Counted from the first letter of the stretch, positions 18,444 to 28,848 are shown. The stretch: DNA of 64,000 bases from an uncultured cyanobacterium (GCA_937944885.1 CALFBB010000003.1:45662-109661); one strand, 5' to 3'. The notes: generated by a model from the sequence alone, not told the origin. Program-made: numbers and translations.

Positions 18444-19292
18444 TTGCTGACCCGTGCTGTGCTAGGCCGCCTACTGTGGGGATCCTTCTCGTGGCTACGG
18501 GTAGGCCGTTCCCTATTGATCATTGGGCTGGTTGTCTATGGCTACCTGATTTGGCTGGGTTGGTTCCAATCGGAACGGATGATCTTCCTGCCCCGCCCCT
18601 CTAGCTACCAAGATGGGGAGCAGATTCTCAAGCTCACCACATCCGATGGCCTGCGGATTTCTGCAGTGCATCTGCCCAACCCCAACGCCACCCATACTCT
18701 GCTTTACAGTCACGGCAATGCCGAAGATTTGGGGGATATTTTGCCCCGCATGCATAGCCTACGACAGCAGAGGTTTGGGGTTCTAGCCTATGACTATCGC
18801 GGCTACGGCACCAGTGAGGGGACTCCCTCCGAGGCAGGGGTCTACAAAGATATCGAAGCGGCTTATGCCTACCTGATTGCCCAAGGGATCCCGCCCACCC
18901 AGATTTTGGTCTATGGCCGCTCGGTCGGGGGTGGGCCATCGGTTTATTTGGCTGCCCGAAAGCCGGTGGGCGGGGTGATCCTAGAATCTACCTTTGTGAC
19001 GGCCTTTCGAGTGTTAACCCAGATCCCGTTGCTGCCCTTCGACCGCTTTGATAACCTGAGCCGCATCCCTAAAATTAACTGCCCTCTGCTGATCTTGCAT
19101 GGCACTCAAGATACGCTGATCCCCTTCTGGCATGCCCAAACCCTGTACCAAGCCGCACGGGATCCGAAACGGCTTGTCCCTATTGAGGGGGCCGAGCACA
19201 ACAACTTGCCTCAGGTGGCCGGGGAGCGCTACTACCGCATCCTGCACCAATTTGTCGAGGAGCTGGTGAAGCTCAGCCAAAAAGCCACCTAA
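18444..19292 (+). CDS. Membrane-anchored alpha/beta hydrolase (BEM46-like)
   Basis: A 282-residue serine hydrolase with one N-terminal membrane helix (LLIIGLVVYGYLIWLGW). It has the oxyanion-side motif YSHGNAEDLGDILP, the nucleophile elbow VYGRSVGGGPSVYLAARKP (Ser in GRSVGG), the acid in LHGTQDTLIPF and the histidine in EGAEHNNLP. The order matches BEM46/ABHD13-type hydrolases. No ATG is available; TTG at 18444 is the most upstream start and GTG at 18459 is an alternative, neither with a strong ribosome-binding site. The ten-base gap from the CPBP protease suggests cotranscription. Substrate unknown. Confidence 0.88.
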   Translation: MLTRAVLGRLLWGSFSWLRVGRSLLIIGLVVYGYLIWLGWFQSERMIFLPRPSSYQDGEQILKLTTSDGLRISAVHLPNPNATHTLLYSHGNAEDLGDILPRMHSLRQQRFGVLAYDYRGYGTSEGTPSEAGVYKDIEAAYAYLIAQGIPPTQILVYGRSVGGGPSVYLAARKPVGGVILESTFVTAFRVLTQIPLLPFDRFDNLSRIPKINCPLLILHGTQDTLIPFWHAQTLYQAARDPKRLVPIEGAEHNNLPQVAGERYYRILHQFVEELVKLSQKAT

Positions 19293-19557
19293 GGTGGCTA
19301 GAGACTAGGCCGTTACTAAGCCCAGACAGTAGAGGCCGAGCAGAGCAACAACTTTGGTAGCAATTAACACAATGCTATGATGTCCCTGTTTTGCCGATTT
19401 ATCGGAGGCCAAAGGGATCCCATCTGGATTTTTGGGGAGTGTGGGTCATGCAGAAGCGGTTGTTACCGATAAGGAACGGGCAACATTTTGGTCCCATATT
19501 CTTCAAGGTCTCTTGGGATCTTGCTGCTGTTTTGTCGATTTCAAGAGGCGCTTCAGA

Positions 19558-20643
19558 ATGATCTTGCAGGAGATTTTCGGGTTTGAGCTGCTGGGTAACC
19601 CCCTCTGGAACTATCTTCTGGTCTTGTTCATTTTTGCAGCCGGAGTTTTTGCCATTCGCACAGTGTTGCGGGGGTTGGTTTTGCAAACCCTGGCCAGTTG
19701 GTTATCCAAGTTCAATGTTGGGATCCCTCTGGATACTCCGATTCGTTTGGTGGAGCGCTACCTAATCCCATTACTCTACTTAGGCCTATTGTATGTGTGT
19801 CTGGGTAGTCTCAACCTGGCTACTGTTCTGCAACAAACCCTGGATATTTTGGCCACCATCATTGCCACTTACTTTGGTATTAATCTTCTCAGCGCCAGTG
19901 TGGAATATGCTTTACGTATTTATTTAACTCGCAAAAAAGGGGATGCCACCACCGAGCAAAGTTTGCTGTTACTTTCCCCTATGATTCGGATGGTGTTTTG
20001 CCTAATCGGGCTGCTGTTTCTGCTTGAGAACCTGGGTTTTGATGTGGCGGCGCTGGTGGCTAGTTTGGGCATTGGCGGTATCGCCATTGCCTTAGCTGCT
20101 CAAGGGTTTTTGCAGGATTTATTCAGTTACTTCTCCATTTTGATGGATCGTCCCTTTGAGATTGGGGATTTTATTGTTTTGGGCGACTTCATGGGATCTG
20201 TAGAATACATCGGCATCAAAACCACGCGCCTGCGCAGTCTCAGTGGCGAGCAGATCGTTATGGCCAATACGGATATGACCGGATCCCGGATTCGCAACTA
20301 CAAACGTATGCAACGGCGACGGGTGGTATTTGGCTTTGGGGTAACTTACGAAACCCCCTTCGAGAAGCTGCAAGAAATTCCCAGCCTGGTCAAACAGATC
20401 ATCGAGGCGGATCCCAATGCCCAATTTGATCGGGCCCACTTCGCTGCCTACGGAGATTTCAGCCTCAACTACGAGGTGGTCTACTATGTGCTCAGCCCTG
20501 ACTTTAACCTTTACATGGATGTGCAGCAGCGCATCAACCTTGCTTTGAAGCAAGCCTTCCAGGAACGGGGCGTTGAATTTGCTTACCCCACCCAGTTGGT
20601 TTACGTAAACTCCCAGCAGCAGGCTCTCCCTAACCCCAGTTAA
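19558..20643 (+). CDS. MscS-family mechanosensitive ion channel
   Basis: A 361-residue inner-membrane channel that opens on membrane tension. Several N-terminal membrane helices precede the pore helix region LGIGGIAIALAAQGFLQDLF (glycine/alanine packing as in MscS TM3). The beta domain follows with RPFEIGDFIVLGDFMGSVE and TTRLRSLSGEQIVMANTDM, and the C-terminal alpha/beta domain reads FGFGVTYETPFEKLQEI. The frame is open back to a TTG at 19432, but MILQEIFGFELLG at 19558 has AGAGG about nine bases upstream and is the better start. Isolated gene. Confidence 0.93.
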   Translation: MILQEIFGFELLGNPLWNYLLVLFIFAAGVFAIRTVLRGLVLQTLASWLSKFNVGIPLDTPIRLVERYLIPLLYLGLLYVCLGSLNLATVLQQTLDILATIIATYFGINLLSASVEYALRIYLTRKKGDATTEQSLLLLSPMIRMVFCLIGLLFLLENLGFDVAALVASLGIGGIAIALAAQGFLQDLFSYFSILMDRPFEIGDFIVLGDFMGSVEYIGIKTTRLRSLSGEQIVMANTDMTGSRIRNYKRMQRRRVVFGFGVTYETPFEKLQEIPSLVKQIIEADPNAQFDRAHFAAYGDFSLNYEVVYYVLSPDFNLYMDVQQRINLALKQAFQERGVEFAYPTQLVYVNSQQQALPNPS

Positions 20644-21034
20644 GTCAAGCAGTTCACAAAGTTAAAAAACCGGTCATTGGAATTGCAACCTAGCTGAAGG
20701 GGTAAAAGAAACAATGCAAGCATGTGCCCCCACTCGCAACCTACCTGAAAAGCCATCGCAGCGCTCCACGCCTCACGACAGCAGTGCGTAGCACCTTAGC
20801 CACTGGCGCCTAGGGATATTGCCAGTGTATGGGTACTGCAAAATAGATTCAAAAGCGCGCTGGAGTGCACTATTTTCAAAATGTCCCTGGAGAGGCCCTA
20901 GCAGGGTAGCCAAGACTCTGTGAAGGAGGAACCTCCCCTAGGCAAAAGCGCTCCTCGGAATGAGCGTCAACCGGAAAGCTTGCCTAGTAGGCGGGGGAGT
21001 ATGTCAACCTATTCTTTAATTCTAAGGATTCTAG
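20644..21034 (+). other. Gene-free region densely packed with inverted repeats; candidate structured RNA
   Basis: No ORF of note. Several complementary pairs occur in a row: CACTGGC (20801-20807) with GCCAGTG (20821-20827), AAAATAG (20840-20846) with CTATTTT (20870-20876), and CCCTG (20885-20889) with CAGGG (20902-20906). A long-range stem pairs CTCCCC+TAGGCAA (20933-20945) with TTGCCTA (20980-20986) and GGGGAG (20994-20999). It encloses a CGCTC...GAGCG hairpin (20949-20966). The pattern suits a folded noncoding RNA or the 5' leader of the HAD gene at 21035. It does not match RNase P, tmRNA or a riboswitch I can recognise. Confidence 0.4.
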
Positions 21035-21694
21035 ATGGCACCCAAGCTCCTAATTTTCGACTTTGATGGCACCCTCGTCAATTCTGAACCCGGTATTTTA
21101 GAAGCGATCCGCCACACTGTCACAGCGTTGGATTTGCCCCCGGAAGCGGTGGAATCCTGGCGGGAGATGATCGGGATTCCGCTCGAAAGACAACTGTCCG
21201 TCCTGTTACCGCAGCATGCTCAGCATCGCATCCCGGAGGGGGTGGAGATCTACCGCCGCTACTATGAGGATATCCGCCCTCAACACAGTGAACCCTTTCC
21301 CGGCATCCTGGAGCTGCTGGCTAGCTTGGCAGGACGGATCCCGTTGGCCATTGCTTCGAGCAAGCAACGAGAATCCATCTTGCCTGTTCTGGACCAATGG
21401 GGGTATAGGGATCTATTCGAGCCGATTGTTTCTCCGGCGGAAGTGATACACCCCAAGCCCCATCCAGATTCTGTGGAACGTATCCTGGCCTACTACAACC
21501 TTGCTCCTGCCTATACTGTTTTGATCGGCGATACCGAGTATGACATGGAGATGGCCCGTCGCGCCGGAGTTGGAGCTTGGGGGGTTGGCTGGGGCATTCA
21601 TCCGCTGGAGCGTCTGTACCGGGCTGGGGCGGAGCGAGGCTTTCAGGATGTCCAGGCCTTGCATCAGGCCCTTACAGAACTGATGGTTGCCTAG
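21035..21694 (+). CDS. HAD-superfamily phosphatase (phosphoglycolate phosphatase-like)
   Basis: A 219-residue cytoplasmic phosphohydrolase. Motif I is FDFDGTLVNSEPG (nucleophile and general-acid Asp at residues 9 and 11), motif II is IASSKQRESIL, the motif III lysine is in HPKPHPDS, and motif IV is LIGDTEYDMEMARRAG. The helical cap is of subtype C1, as in Gph and pyrophosphatase PpaX proteins. Phosphoglycolate is an attractive substrate in a photosynthetic organism, but the motifs alone do not separate it from other small phosphates. The ATG at 21035 is the first in frame and is preceded by a structured 390-bp leader region. Confidence 0.85.
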   Translation: MAPKLLIFDFDGTLVNSEPGILEAIRHTVTALDLPPEAVESWREMIGIPLERQLSVLLPQHAQHRIPEGVEIYRRYYEDIRPQHSEPFPGILELLASLAGRIPLAIASSKQRESILPVLDQWGYRDLFEPIVSPAEVIHPKPHPDSVERILAYYNLAPAYTVLIGDTEYDMEMARRAGVGAWGVGWGIHPLERLYRAGAERGFQDVQALHQALTELMVA

Positions 21695-21807
21695 GCAAAA
21701 TCCTGGAAAAGCTCCTTGGCTTGAGGTTGAGCAAGTTCGGTGTAATAGCGGATGTTCTTTGAGCTGCAAGGGCACTAGGGTAGGGGTGTTCCCGTTGAGC
21801 TGCTGCT

Positions 21808-22848
21808 GTGACTCCCACATCCTTTGCCAAAGCTGAGATGTCCGCAACAATCAGGAGCCCTGAAACGGCCACTTTGGAACCACCGGATGTTAGCCACCTT
21901 TTGATTGTTGATGATCAGCGCAACAGTCGCATGTTGCTCGGGGAGCTACTGGAGGGGATTGGCTATCGGGTAAGTGAGGCTGAAAGCGGTAACCAAGCCC
22001 TGCAAATGTTGGAAACCTTCCAGCCAGATTTGATCCTGCTGGATGTGATGATGCCGGGGTTGGATGGGTTTGAGGTCTGTCGGCGAATTAAAACCAACGA
22101 AGAGACCCGCTTGATCCCGGTGATGTTGATTACAGCCGCCAGCGATCGCAAAAACCGGGTGCGAGGCATTGAAGCCGGGGCAGATGATTTCCTCAGCAAG
22201 CCCTTTGATGAATCGGAATTGTTGGCGCGGGTGCGTTCTCTTGTGTACCAGAAACGTCTCAACGAAGATCTGGATCATGCGGCTCAGGTTTTGTTCGTGA
22301 TTGCCCGTAGTGTGGAAAGCCGGGATCCCACCACAGGGGATCACTGTGAGCGCTTAGTGCAAATGGCAAAGAGCTTCGGTGAATTTTTACAGTTGCCCCG
22401 CCCCATGATCAAAGCATTGGCTTGGGGAGGATATTTACATGACATTGGTAAAGTGGGTGTGCCGGATGCAATCCTAGGTAAGCAAGGTAGACACACCCCA
22501 GAGGAGTGGGAGATCATGAAATCCCATGTCCTGATTGGGGAGCAAATTTGTCGCCCCCTGCGTACCATGAGAGATGTGTTGCCTCTGATTCGACATCACC
22601 ACGAGCGCTGGGATGGCAGTGGTTACCCAGATGGGTTAAAGGGAGAGGAAATCCCCTTCATAGCTCGAGTCTTTCAGGTACTTGACATTTACGATGCCCT
22701 CACCTCAGAGCGGCCTTATAAACGGGCTTTTACAATGCAAGAAGCGATGGACATTCTACGAGAAGAAGTGGCAAAAGGCTGGCGGGATCCACACTTGGTG
22801 GAGTCCTTCTTCCAGTTTCTTCAGTCGCGTCTACCTCAATTGGATTAA
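21808..22848 (+). CDS. Response regulator with HD-GYP output domain
   Basis: A 346-residue two-domain signalling protein. The receiver (residues 30-150) has VDDQRNSR with the acidic pair, LILLDVMMPGLDG with the phosphoacceptor Asp, the TAA switch region and FLSKPFDES with the conserved Lys. The HD-GYP domain (about 165-340) has DHCERL, LHDIGKVGVPD, HHERWDGSGYPDGLKGEEIP and DIYDALTSERPYK, so all signature residues for cyclic-di-GMP phosphodiesterase activity are present. The start is GTG at 21808; ATG at 21838 is an alternative. Its histidine kinase is not adjacent. The stop lies four bases before ylxR. Confidence 0.93.
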   Translation: MTPTSFAKAEMSATIRSPETATLEPPDVSHLLIVDDQRNSRMLLGELLEGIGYRVSEAESGNQALQMLETFQPDLILLDVMMPGLDGFEVCRRIKTNEETRLIPVMLITAASDRKNRVRGIEAGADDFLSKPFDESELLARVRSLVYQKRLNEDLDHAAQVLFVIARSVESRDPTTGDHCERLVQMAKSFGEFLQLPRPMIKALAWGGYLHDIGKVGVPDAILGKQGRHTPEEWEIMKSHVLIGEQICRPLRTMRDVLPLIRHHHERWDGSGYPDGLKGEEIPFIARVFQVLDIYDALTSERPYKRAFTMQEAMDILREEVAKGWRDPHLVESFFQFLQSRLPQLD

Positions 22849-22852
22849 AAAA

Positions 22853-23110
22853 GTGGTGGGTAGGGATCCGTTACGTCGCTGTGTGGCCTGTCGGCAGTTG
22901 TTTCCCCGCTCTCAGATGTGGCGCTTGGTAAGGCAATTTGATTCTCACCAGGTTCTTTTGGAGGAAGGCATGGGACGTTCTGCCTATCTTTGTCGCCGAC
23001 CTGAGTGTTTACAGGAAGCCCGACGCAAGCAACGGCTAAGTAAAGCCCTGAAGGCTCCTGTCCCTGAGGACCTGTTCCAACGCCTGGAGGTTTCATTGAG
23101 TTCCCATTAA
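22853..23110 (+). CDS. ylxR: YlxR family RNA-binding protein (DUF448)
   Basis: An 85-residue basic protein of the YlxR family, which in other bacteria sits between nusA and infB and binds nucleic acid or RNase P. The family core is clear: RRCVACRQLFPRSQMWRLVR, then GRSAYLCRRPECLQEA and RRKQRLSKALKAPVPEDLF. The four cysteines are in CVAC and CRRPEC. The start is set at GTG 22853 (a second GTG at 22856). The preceding frame extends further back but overlaps the HD-GYP gene. Position upstream of infB agrees with the family, although nusA is not in front of it here; the HD-GYP regulator has taken that place. Confidence 0.9.
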   Translation: MVGRDPLRRCVACRQLFPRSQMWRLVRQFDSHQVLLEEGMGRSAYLCRRPECLQEARRKQRLSKALKAPVPEDLFQRLEVSLSSH

Positions 23111-23133
23111 TTCCACTTCAGCGAAAGAGTTAC

Positions 23134-23364
23134 ATGCTGCCACGCGAACGACCAGGTCAAGGGAAGAATGGGGACTTGAGCCCCGTTGAGAGTGAAGAAG
23201 TAAAGGTGGCAGCGTATGCTATGGATGGTTACACCCACCCAGGTCTTGTGGAACGTGAAACCAGCACAGCAAGTCCTGCCATTCTGCTACGCAAGGGGTG
23301 GAGCATCCTAGACTGGAAACAGACTGGAAGTGTATCTTCGGATCAAAGTACCTTACTCCTGTAA
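23134..23364 (+). CDS. Doubtful 76-codon ORF between ylxR and infB
   Basis: An open frame of 76 codons starting MLPRERPGQGKNGDLSPVES and ending SDQSTLLL. It has no domain, signal peptide or membrane segment that I recognise, and no good ribosome-binding site. Its composition (Ser, Thr, Glu) is not clearly coding. It may be the tail of a decayed transposase or simply chance. It is listed because it occupies an otherwise empty 430-base gap inside an operon that is normally tight. Confidence 0.2.
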   Translation: MLPRERPGQGKNGDLSPVESEEVKVAAYAMDGYTHPGLVERETSTASPAILLRKGWSILDWKQTGSVSSDQSTLLL

Positions 23365-23746
23365 AAATGAGTTTCTTTAACGAAGCCTGCGCTACGCCAG
23401 TTGCGCTATACCGGTAAGGTTAGTGTCGGAAGGCTTTCATCTGCCAGAATGGGGATCCGTCTGGATGATCTAAGGTAAGCCTGTTCAGGTCACAGAGAGG
23501 TTATTCTAGACTAGCGCCCTGAACACCTGTTCATTTCCGCGGTTGTCCCACTCTGTGGTGGATGTTTCCAGAGCAGCTTTCGATCTGGTTTCCTTCCAGT
23601 CCAGCTCCCTGGAGGCTGATCCAGCTGTTCTTGGCAGGCCCGAGGAAGAACCTGCAAGTTCACAAGGCTCACCCGCTACTAATTTTGATTTTCTGGATTT
23701 GGATACTGAAACCGACGAGGAAAGAGGAGCAGAGGCTAGCAGACGA

Positions 23747-26700
23747 ATGACCGATAAAGTTCGACTTTACGATATTGCCCGTGAGATGGGGCGTGAAAAC
23801 CGGGAGGTTCTAGAAGTTTGTGAGCAATTGGGGATCCCTTTCAAAAGCCACAGCAGCACCATTTCCCTAGAGCAAGCCGAGCAGGTGCGCAGCAAACTGG
23901 GTCAAGCCCGGATTGTGCAACCGCCTCGCCCCCGACCGAAAGCACAACCTGAGAGCCGTCCCTCCGAGCCTACCTCTGAATCTCGAGGTGGCGAGCGTCC
24001 TCAGCAGATTGTTGGCATTCGTCGGCCTACCCCTGCTCAGGAACAAGCCGCGGCTGCTAAGGCTTCCCCTGCCAGTGTTTCCCCTGCGACTAAGCCCTCG
24101 CTGCAGCGACCCGAGCGGATACCCTCCGAAAAAGCTGAAAAACCTGTCTCTGCCGGCAACACCCAATTGATAGGCCCACCGCGCCGACAACCTAGCCCCC
24201 CTACTCGTCCGCCTGAGGTAATTCCGGAACCGGAGCCAACCCCTCAGCCCAATCCCCCTGTCCCAGTTCGTCCTGAACCGCCTGCTGTCAAAACCAGCAG
24301 CCCTGAGCCCAGTCCTGCTCCGGTGGTCAAGCGTCCGACTGTGCTCACTCCCCCTCGACGGGCAACATCTGAGCTGCCGATGGAGCGTCCTGAAGCTCCA
24401 CAACGAGCAGCCGAATCCAGTCGTCCCAGCCCTCCGGAAGCCTCCTCCTCTAGTCGCCCCCCTCAGTCTGCTGGGGGCAAGGAAGAAGCGGTTTCTTTGC
24501 GTCAGCCTGCACAGCCCTCACGTCCCCAACTGGTGGGTGCTCCGGTACGCCCTGGCAGTCGCCCCCCAGAACCCCGTTCGCCGGTGGCGAAAGAAGACAG
24601 TTCTAGCGATACCCCTCGTCCGCAGCGGCGCATGGAGTTGGTAGGGCCCCCCACTCGTCCTGTGGCTAGAGTGACTCTGCCAGACCTAGAGGATTCTCCT
24701 CGCTTGCCGGAAAAAATGCGGGCAGAGCATCCTAAGCCGGTATTGGCCGATGCCCCTGTGCGTCCTGCCGTGCCCAAGGTGAAGCGCAAAACTGCCGAGG
24801 AGGAGGATGAGGAGCTGCTTGCCCTCAATCGGCGTACCACTCGTGCTCAAACCAAACGTAAACGCAACCGTAGACGTGGCGAGGGAGATCCTGACTCGCT
24901 GGATTTAGATCCCACCGCGATTCTTTCGTCAGTCAAGCAGGCGGAGCTGAATGCCCTCAAACCCTTGGCCCGCCCCACTGCCAAGCCCCCCTCCTATCGG
25001 CCACCGGCTACTGCCACTCCTAGCAGCTCTCGTCCTCGTTCTGCCACCCGTTCTCAGCGACAACCTGATCCTGCGGAAGCCAACGTTGCTGATGTCGCCG
25101 CCGAACCAGAGGAGAAGGTGCTGCTCCTGGATGGCAGCCTAACGGTGCAGGAATTGGCCCGTCGTCTACGGGTGGCAGAAGCTGAGATTATCAAGACCCT
25201 CTTTTTCAAGGGGGTGATGGTTACCATTAACCAAGTGTTGGATGAATCGCTTGCTGAGTCGGTGGCGACAGAACTGGGCTATGAGATTCGGCGCCCACAG
25301 GTGGAGTCCAAAGCCAAAAAAACAGAAATGCTGGACATGGAGGATATCGACCATCTGGTCTCCCGTCCTCCTGTGGTTACCATCATGGGCCATGTCGATC
25401 ATGGCAAAACCACCTTGCTGGATGCCATCCGCGATACCAATGTTGCCCGTGGAGAAGCGGGTGGGATCACGCAGCGCATCGGTGCTTACCACGTTGATGT
25501 GGATTTTGAAGGAGAAAAGCGCCGTGTGGTTTTCCTCGACACCCCTGGTCACCAAGCCTTCACCGCCATGCGGGCACGTGGCACCCGTGTCACCGACATC
25601 GCCGTTTTGGTGGTAGCTGCCGACGATGGGGTACAACCCCAGACCTTGGAGGCAATTAGCCATGCGCGGGCTGCTCAGGTACCGATCATTGTTGCCATCA
25701 ACAAAATTGACAAACCGGACAGCCAACCGGATCGCATCAAGCAGCAGCTTTCCGAACATGGCCTGTTGCCGGAAGAGTGGGGTGGGGATACGCCGATGGT
25801 GGAAGTCAGTGCCCTGGCTCGTCTCAATCTCGATAGCCTCTTGGAGATGATCCTGCTGGTGGCGGACGTAGCAGAGCTGCAGGCCAACCCCAATCGTCCG
25901 GCCCGCGGTACCGTCATCGAAGCTCACCTGGATAAGGCCCGTGGCCCAGTGGCCACCTTGCTGGTGCAAAATGGCACCCTGCGAGTTGGGGATGCTTTGG
26001 TGGCAGGAGCTGTTTTGGGCCGTGTCAAAGCGATGATGGATGATCGGGGCAACCGTCTGCAGGAGGCGGGGCCCTCCTCTGCTGTGCAGCTACTCGGTTT
26101 GGATGAAGTGCCGGCAGCTGGGGATGAATTTCAGGTCTACCCAGATGAGAAAGAAGCTCGCCGCATTGCTCAAGAACGGGCTGAGGCTCTGCGGCAAACC
26201 CGGCTGCAACAGGCGCTTCTCTCCCGCCGCGTCAGTTTGGGCAGTATTTCCGCCAAGGCTCAAGAGGGCCAACTCAAGGAGCTGAACCTGATCCTGAAAA
26301 CCGATGTGCAAGGATCCGCCGAAGCCATTCAGGCTGCGTTGCAGGATTTGCCTCAGGAGGAAGTGCAACTGCGGGTTCTGCTGGCCGCTGCCGGTGAGAT
26401 CACTGAAACTGATGTGGACTTGGCAGCAGCCAGTGAGGCCATCATTATTGGTTTCAATACCAGTATGGCGCCTGGATCCCGGCAAGCTGCTGATGAAAAA
26501 GGGGTGGATGTGCGGGAATACGATATCATCTATAACCTGCTCGATGATCTGCGAGCAGCAATGGAGGGCCTACTGGATCCCGAAGAGGTGGAAGAACCTC
26601 TGGGCCAAGCGGAAGTGCGGATGGTCATCCCGATTGGGCGCGGTGCGGTTGCTGGCAGCTATGTGCTCTCTGGCAAGGTACAGCGCAACGCCTTGGTGCG

Positions 26701-26893
26701 AGTCCGCCGCAAGGGAGAGGTGATTCATGAGGGTCGCCTCGATTCCTTGAAGCGCTTCAAAGATGATGTGCGAGAAGTGGCGGCAGGCTTTGAATGTGGG
26801 ATTGGTATTGACAAGTTCCAAGCCTGGCAGGAGGGGGACATTATCGAGGTGTATCAAATGGTCTCGAAGCGGCGGACGCTAGCGCCAGCTTAG
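23747..26893 (+). CDS. infB: Translation initiation factor IF-2
   Basis: GTPase that brings initiator tRNA to the 30S subunit. The C-terminal part has an IF2_N-like module ([15 protein letters not shown] at the start and [19 protein letters not shown] later) and the G domain with G1 GHVDHGKT, G3 DTPGHQAFT and G4 NKID. Domains II-IV end [20 protein letters not shown]. Between them lies about 380 residues of Pro/Arg/Ser-rich linker containing three [12 protein letters not shown] repeats, typical of cyanobacterial IF2. The frame is open to a TTG at 23543, which would add 68 residues. The family N-terminus fits the ATG at 23747, chosen here with moderate confidence. Sits in the ylxR-infB-proS gene order. 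Confidence 0.95.
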   Translation: MTDKVRLYDIAREMGRENREVLEVCEQLGIPFKSHSSTISLEQAEQVRSKLGQARIVQPPRPRPKAQPESRPSEPTSESRGGERPQQIVGIRRPTPAQEQAAAAKASPASVSPATKPSLQRPERIPSEKAEKPVSAGNTQLIGPPRRQPSPPTRPPEVIPEPEPTPQPNPPVPVRPEPPAVKTSSPEPSPAPVVKRPTVLTPPRRATSELPMERPEAPQRAAESSRPSPPEASSSSRPPQSAGGKEEAVSLRQPAQPSRPQLVGAPVRPGSRPPEPRSPVAKEDSSSDTPRPQRRMELVGPPTRPVARVTLPDLEDSPRLPEKMRAEHPKPVLADAPVRPAVPKVKRKTAEEEDEELLALNRRTTRAQTKRKRNRRRGEGDPDSLDLDPTAILSSVKQAELNALKPLARPTAKPPSYRPPATATPSSSRPRSATRSQRQPDPAEANVADVAAEPEEKVLLLDGSLTVQELARRLRVAEAEIIKTLFFKGVMVTINQVLDESLAESVATELGYEIRRPQVESKAKKTEMLDMEDIDHLVSRPPVVTIMGHVDHGKTTLLDAIRDTNVARGEAGGITQRIGAYHVDVDFEGEKRRVVFLDTPGHQAFTAMRARGTRVTDIAVLVVAADDGVQPQTLEAISHARAAQVPIIVAINKIDKPDSQPDRIKQQLSEHGLLPEEWGGDTPMVEVSALARLNLDSLLEMILLVADVAELQANPNRPARGTVIEAHLDKARGPVATLLVQNGTLRVGDALVAGAVLGRVKAMMDDRGNRLQEAGPSSAVQLLGLDEVPAAGDEFQVYPDEKEARRIAQERAEALRQTRLQQALLSRRVSLGSISAKAQEGQLKELNLILKTDVQGSAEAIQAALQDLPQEEVQLRVLLAAAGEITETDVDLAAASEAIIIGFNTSMAPGSRQAADEKGVDVREYDIIYNLLDDLRAAMEGLLDPEEVEEPLGQAEVRMVIPIGRGAVAGSYVLSGKVQRNALVRVRRKGEVIHEGRLDSLKRFKDDVREVAAGFECGIGIDKFQAWQEGDIIEVYQMVSKRRTLAPA

Positions 26894-26933
26894 ATTGGCT
26901 GGGATGGATTTGCGGGATCGGGTTCCGGTGGGG

Positions 26934-26982
26934 ATCCCTCTTACCAGAGGGATGTCCGGAATGAGAGGGTGACACTCCCTCT
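26934..26982 (+). promoter_or_regulatory. Two adjacent hairpins with interchangeable arms between infB and proS
   Basis: ATCCCTCT (26934-26941), loop TACC, AGAGGGAT (26946-26953) form a perfect stem. AGAGGG (26964-26969) and CCCTCT (26977-26982) form a second. Arms one and three, or two and four, can pair equally well. There is no T-tract, so it is not a simple terminator. The site is 46 bases before proS and could influence read-through or translation of proS. Confidence 0.4.
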
Positions 26983-27027
26983 TGTGCGGAGCAGGGTGGA
27001 AATTTCAGGTTAAAGGTGGGGAGAAGG

Positions 27028-28848
27028 ATGCGACTGAGCCAGATGTTGTTTGTAACGCTGCGGGAGGATCCCGTCGAAGCGGAATTGCCCAGTCACAAGC
27101 TGCTGTTGCGGGGCTGTTTCATCCGGCGTCTGTCCCCAGGAATCTACACCTATCTGCCGCTGCTCTGGCGGGTACTGCAGAAAATCTCTGCGATCATCCG
27201 GCAAGAGATGAACGCCATTGGTGGACAGGAATGCCTCATGCCTCAGTTGCAGCCAGCAGAGATCTGGCGGGAATCCGGTCGTTGGGAGGTGTATACCCAA
27301 GCAGAAGGGATCATGTTTGCCCTCACTGACCGACAGGGGCGAGAACAGGGCCTTGGTCCCACCCATGAAGAAGTGATTACTCTGCTGGCCCGGGATCTGA
27401 TCCGCTCTTATCGACAGTTACCCCAAACCCTCTATCAAATCCAAACCAAGTTCCGAGATGAGATTCGACCTCGCTTTGGCCTGATGCGCGGTCGCGAGTT
27501 CATCATGAAGGATGCCTATTCCTTTCATGCCAGCGAAGAAAGCCTGCGCCAGACCTACCAGGATATGTATCGTGCCTACAGCCGCATTCTCCGCCGCTGT
27601 GGGCTGCGATTTCGCGTGGTGGATGCCGATGCTGGAGCGATTGGGGGGCCGACAGCAGCTTCACAGGAATTTATGGTGCTGGCTTCTGCAGGAGAAGATG
27701 AGATTCTTTACACTCCTGATGGCTCTTATGCAGCCAATGTAGAAAAGGCTGTTTCCCTCCCTCCGGAGGCGGTGGAGTCTCCTTATCAATCCTTCCAGGT
27801 TCTGGATACTCCTGGCACCGAAACCATTGAAAAGCTGGCCAACTTCCTGAAAATTTCTCCCACCCTCATTCTTAAAAACATCCTCTACCAGGCCCTTTAT
27901 GACAACGGCATGCAGGTGGTGGTTCTCCTCAGCATTCGAGCGGACCAAGAGGTGAATGAGGTGAAACTGGCCAACCACCTCAGTCGCTTGGCGGAACGTT
28001 ACCAAGCCAATAAGCTACTTACCCTTGCCCTGGTGGATGCGGAGATGCAAACCCGTTGGCAGGGGGATCCGATTCCAGTGGGTTATATTGCTCCCGACTT
28101 GTCGGATCGTTGCTTGGGCAAAACCCGGAAGAACCTAGCCCCCCAAATTTTGCGCTTGGCGGATCAAACAGCGGCCCTGATGAAAAACTTTGTAACCGGG
28201 GCTAACGAAATTGGCAAGCATGTAGCAGGGGTGAACTGGGGAGAACAGTATCCGCTGCCGGAGGTGGTGGATGTGCGCAAAGCCCGAGCGGGGGATCGAT
28301 CTCTCCTGAACCCGGAACAAATCCTGGAAACCACCCGTGGGATCGAAATCGGGCACATTTTCCAGTTGGGCTTAAAGTTTTCGCGGCCCCTGCAGGCTAC
28401 CTTCACCGACGAACAGGGAACTGAGCAGCCCCTGTGGATGGGCTGTTACGGCATTGGCGTGTCCCGCTTGGCCCAGGCTGCCGTCGAACAGTTTCACGAT
28501 GCCAACGGCATTATTTGGCCGGTAGCCATTGCCCCTTATCACGTGGTAGTGGTGGTGCCCAATGTCTCAGATGAACAACAGATGACTGTGGCGGAGCAAC
28601 TGGTGCAAGAGTTAACCACCGCTGGTATCGAAACCCTCTGGGATGACCGGGATGAACGAGCCGGCGTGAAATTCAAAGATGCCGATCTAATCGGGATCCC
28701 CTACCGCATTACCACTGGCCGCAGCCTGAAGCAGGGCAAGGTAGAACTCACCGAACGGGCTACCGGCCAGGCCATAGAGATTCCGGTTGAGGCAGTCGTT
28801 GCTACCCTGAAGGAGCGGATTGAGGCGGCTTTAGCTGTACCGGATTGA
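27028..28848 (+). CDS. proS: Prolyl-tRNA synthetase, bacterial type with editing domain
   Basis: Class II aminoacyl-tRNA synthetase that charges tRNA-Pro. The 606-residue product starts [20 protein letters not shown]. Motif 1 lies around [16 protein letters not shown], motif 2 covers [19 protein letters not shown] (Arg of FRDE), and motif 3 is the [14 protein letters not shown] segment. The insertion domain that deacylates Ala-tRNA-Pro occupies about residues 225-400 ([19 protein letters not shown]). The anticodon-binding domain ends the protein ([16 protein letters not shown] to [10 protein letters not shown]). An in-frame GTG at 27016 is possible, but ATG 27028 with AAAGGTGG upstream fits better. 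Paired hairpins precede the gene. Confidence 0.95.
   Translation: MRLSQMLFVTLREDPVEAELPSHKLLLRGCFIRRLSPGIYTYLPLLWRVLQKISAIIRQEMNAIGGQECLMPQLQPAEIWRESGRWEVYTQAEGIMFALTDRQGREQGLGPTHEEVITLLARDLIRSYRQLPQTLYQIQTKFRDEIRPRFGLMRGREFIMKDAYSFHASEESLRQTYQDMYRAYSRILRRCGLRFRVVDADAGAIGGPTAASQEFMVLASAGEDEILYTPDGSYAANVEKAVSLPPEAVESPYQSFQVLDTPGTETIEKLANFLKISPTLILKNILYQALYDNGMQVVVLLSIRADQEVNEVKLANHLSRLAERYQANKLLTLALVDAEMQTRWQGDPIPVGYIAPDLSDRCLGKTRKNLAPQILRLADQTAALMKNFVTGANEIGKHVAGVNWGEQYPLPEVVDVRKARAGDRSLLNPEQILETTRGIEIGHIFQLGLKFSRPLQATFTDEQGTEQPLWMGCYGIGVSRLAQAAVEQFHDANGIIWPVAIAPYHVVVVVPNVSDEQQMTVAEQLVQELTTAGIETLWDDRDERAGVKFKDADLIGIPYRITTGRSLKQGKVELTERATGQAIEIPVEAVVATLKERIEAALAVPD

Noticed and set aside
23867..24403. 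178-codon minus-strand ORF within infB
   Set aside because: It mirrors the Pro/Arg-rich linker of IF-2 and has only low-complexity content.
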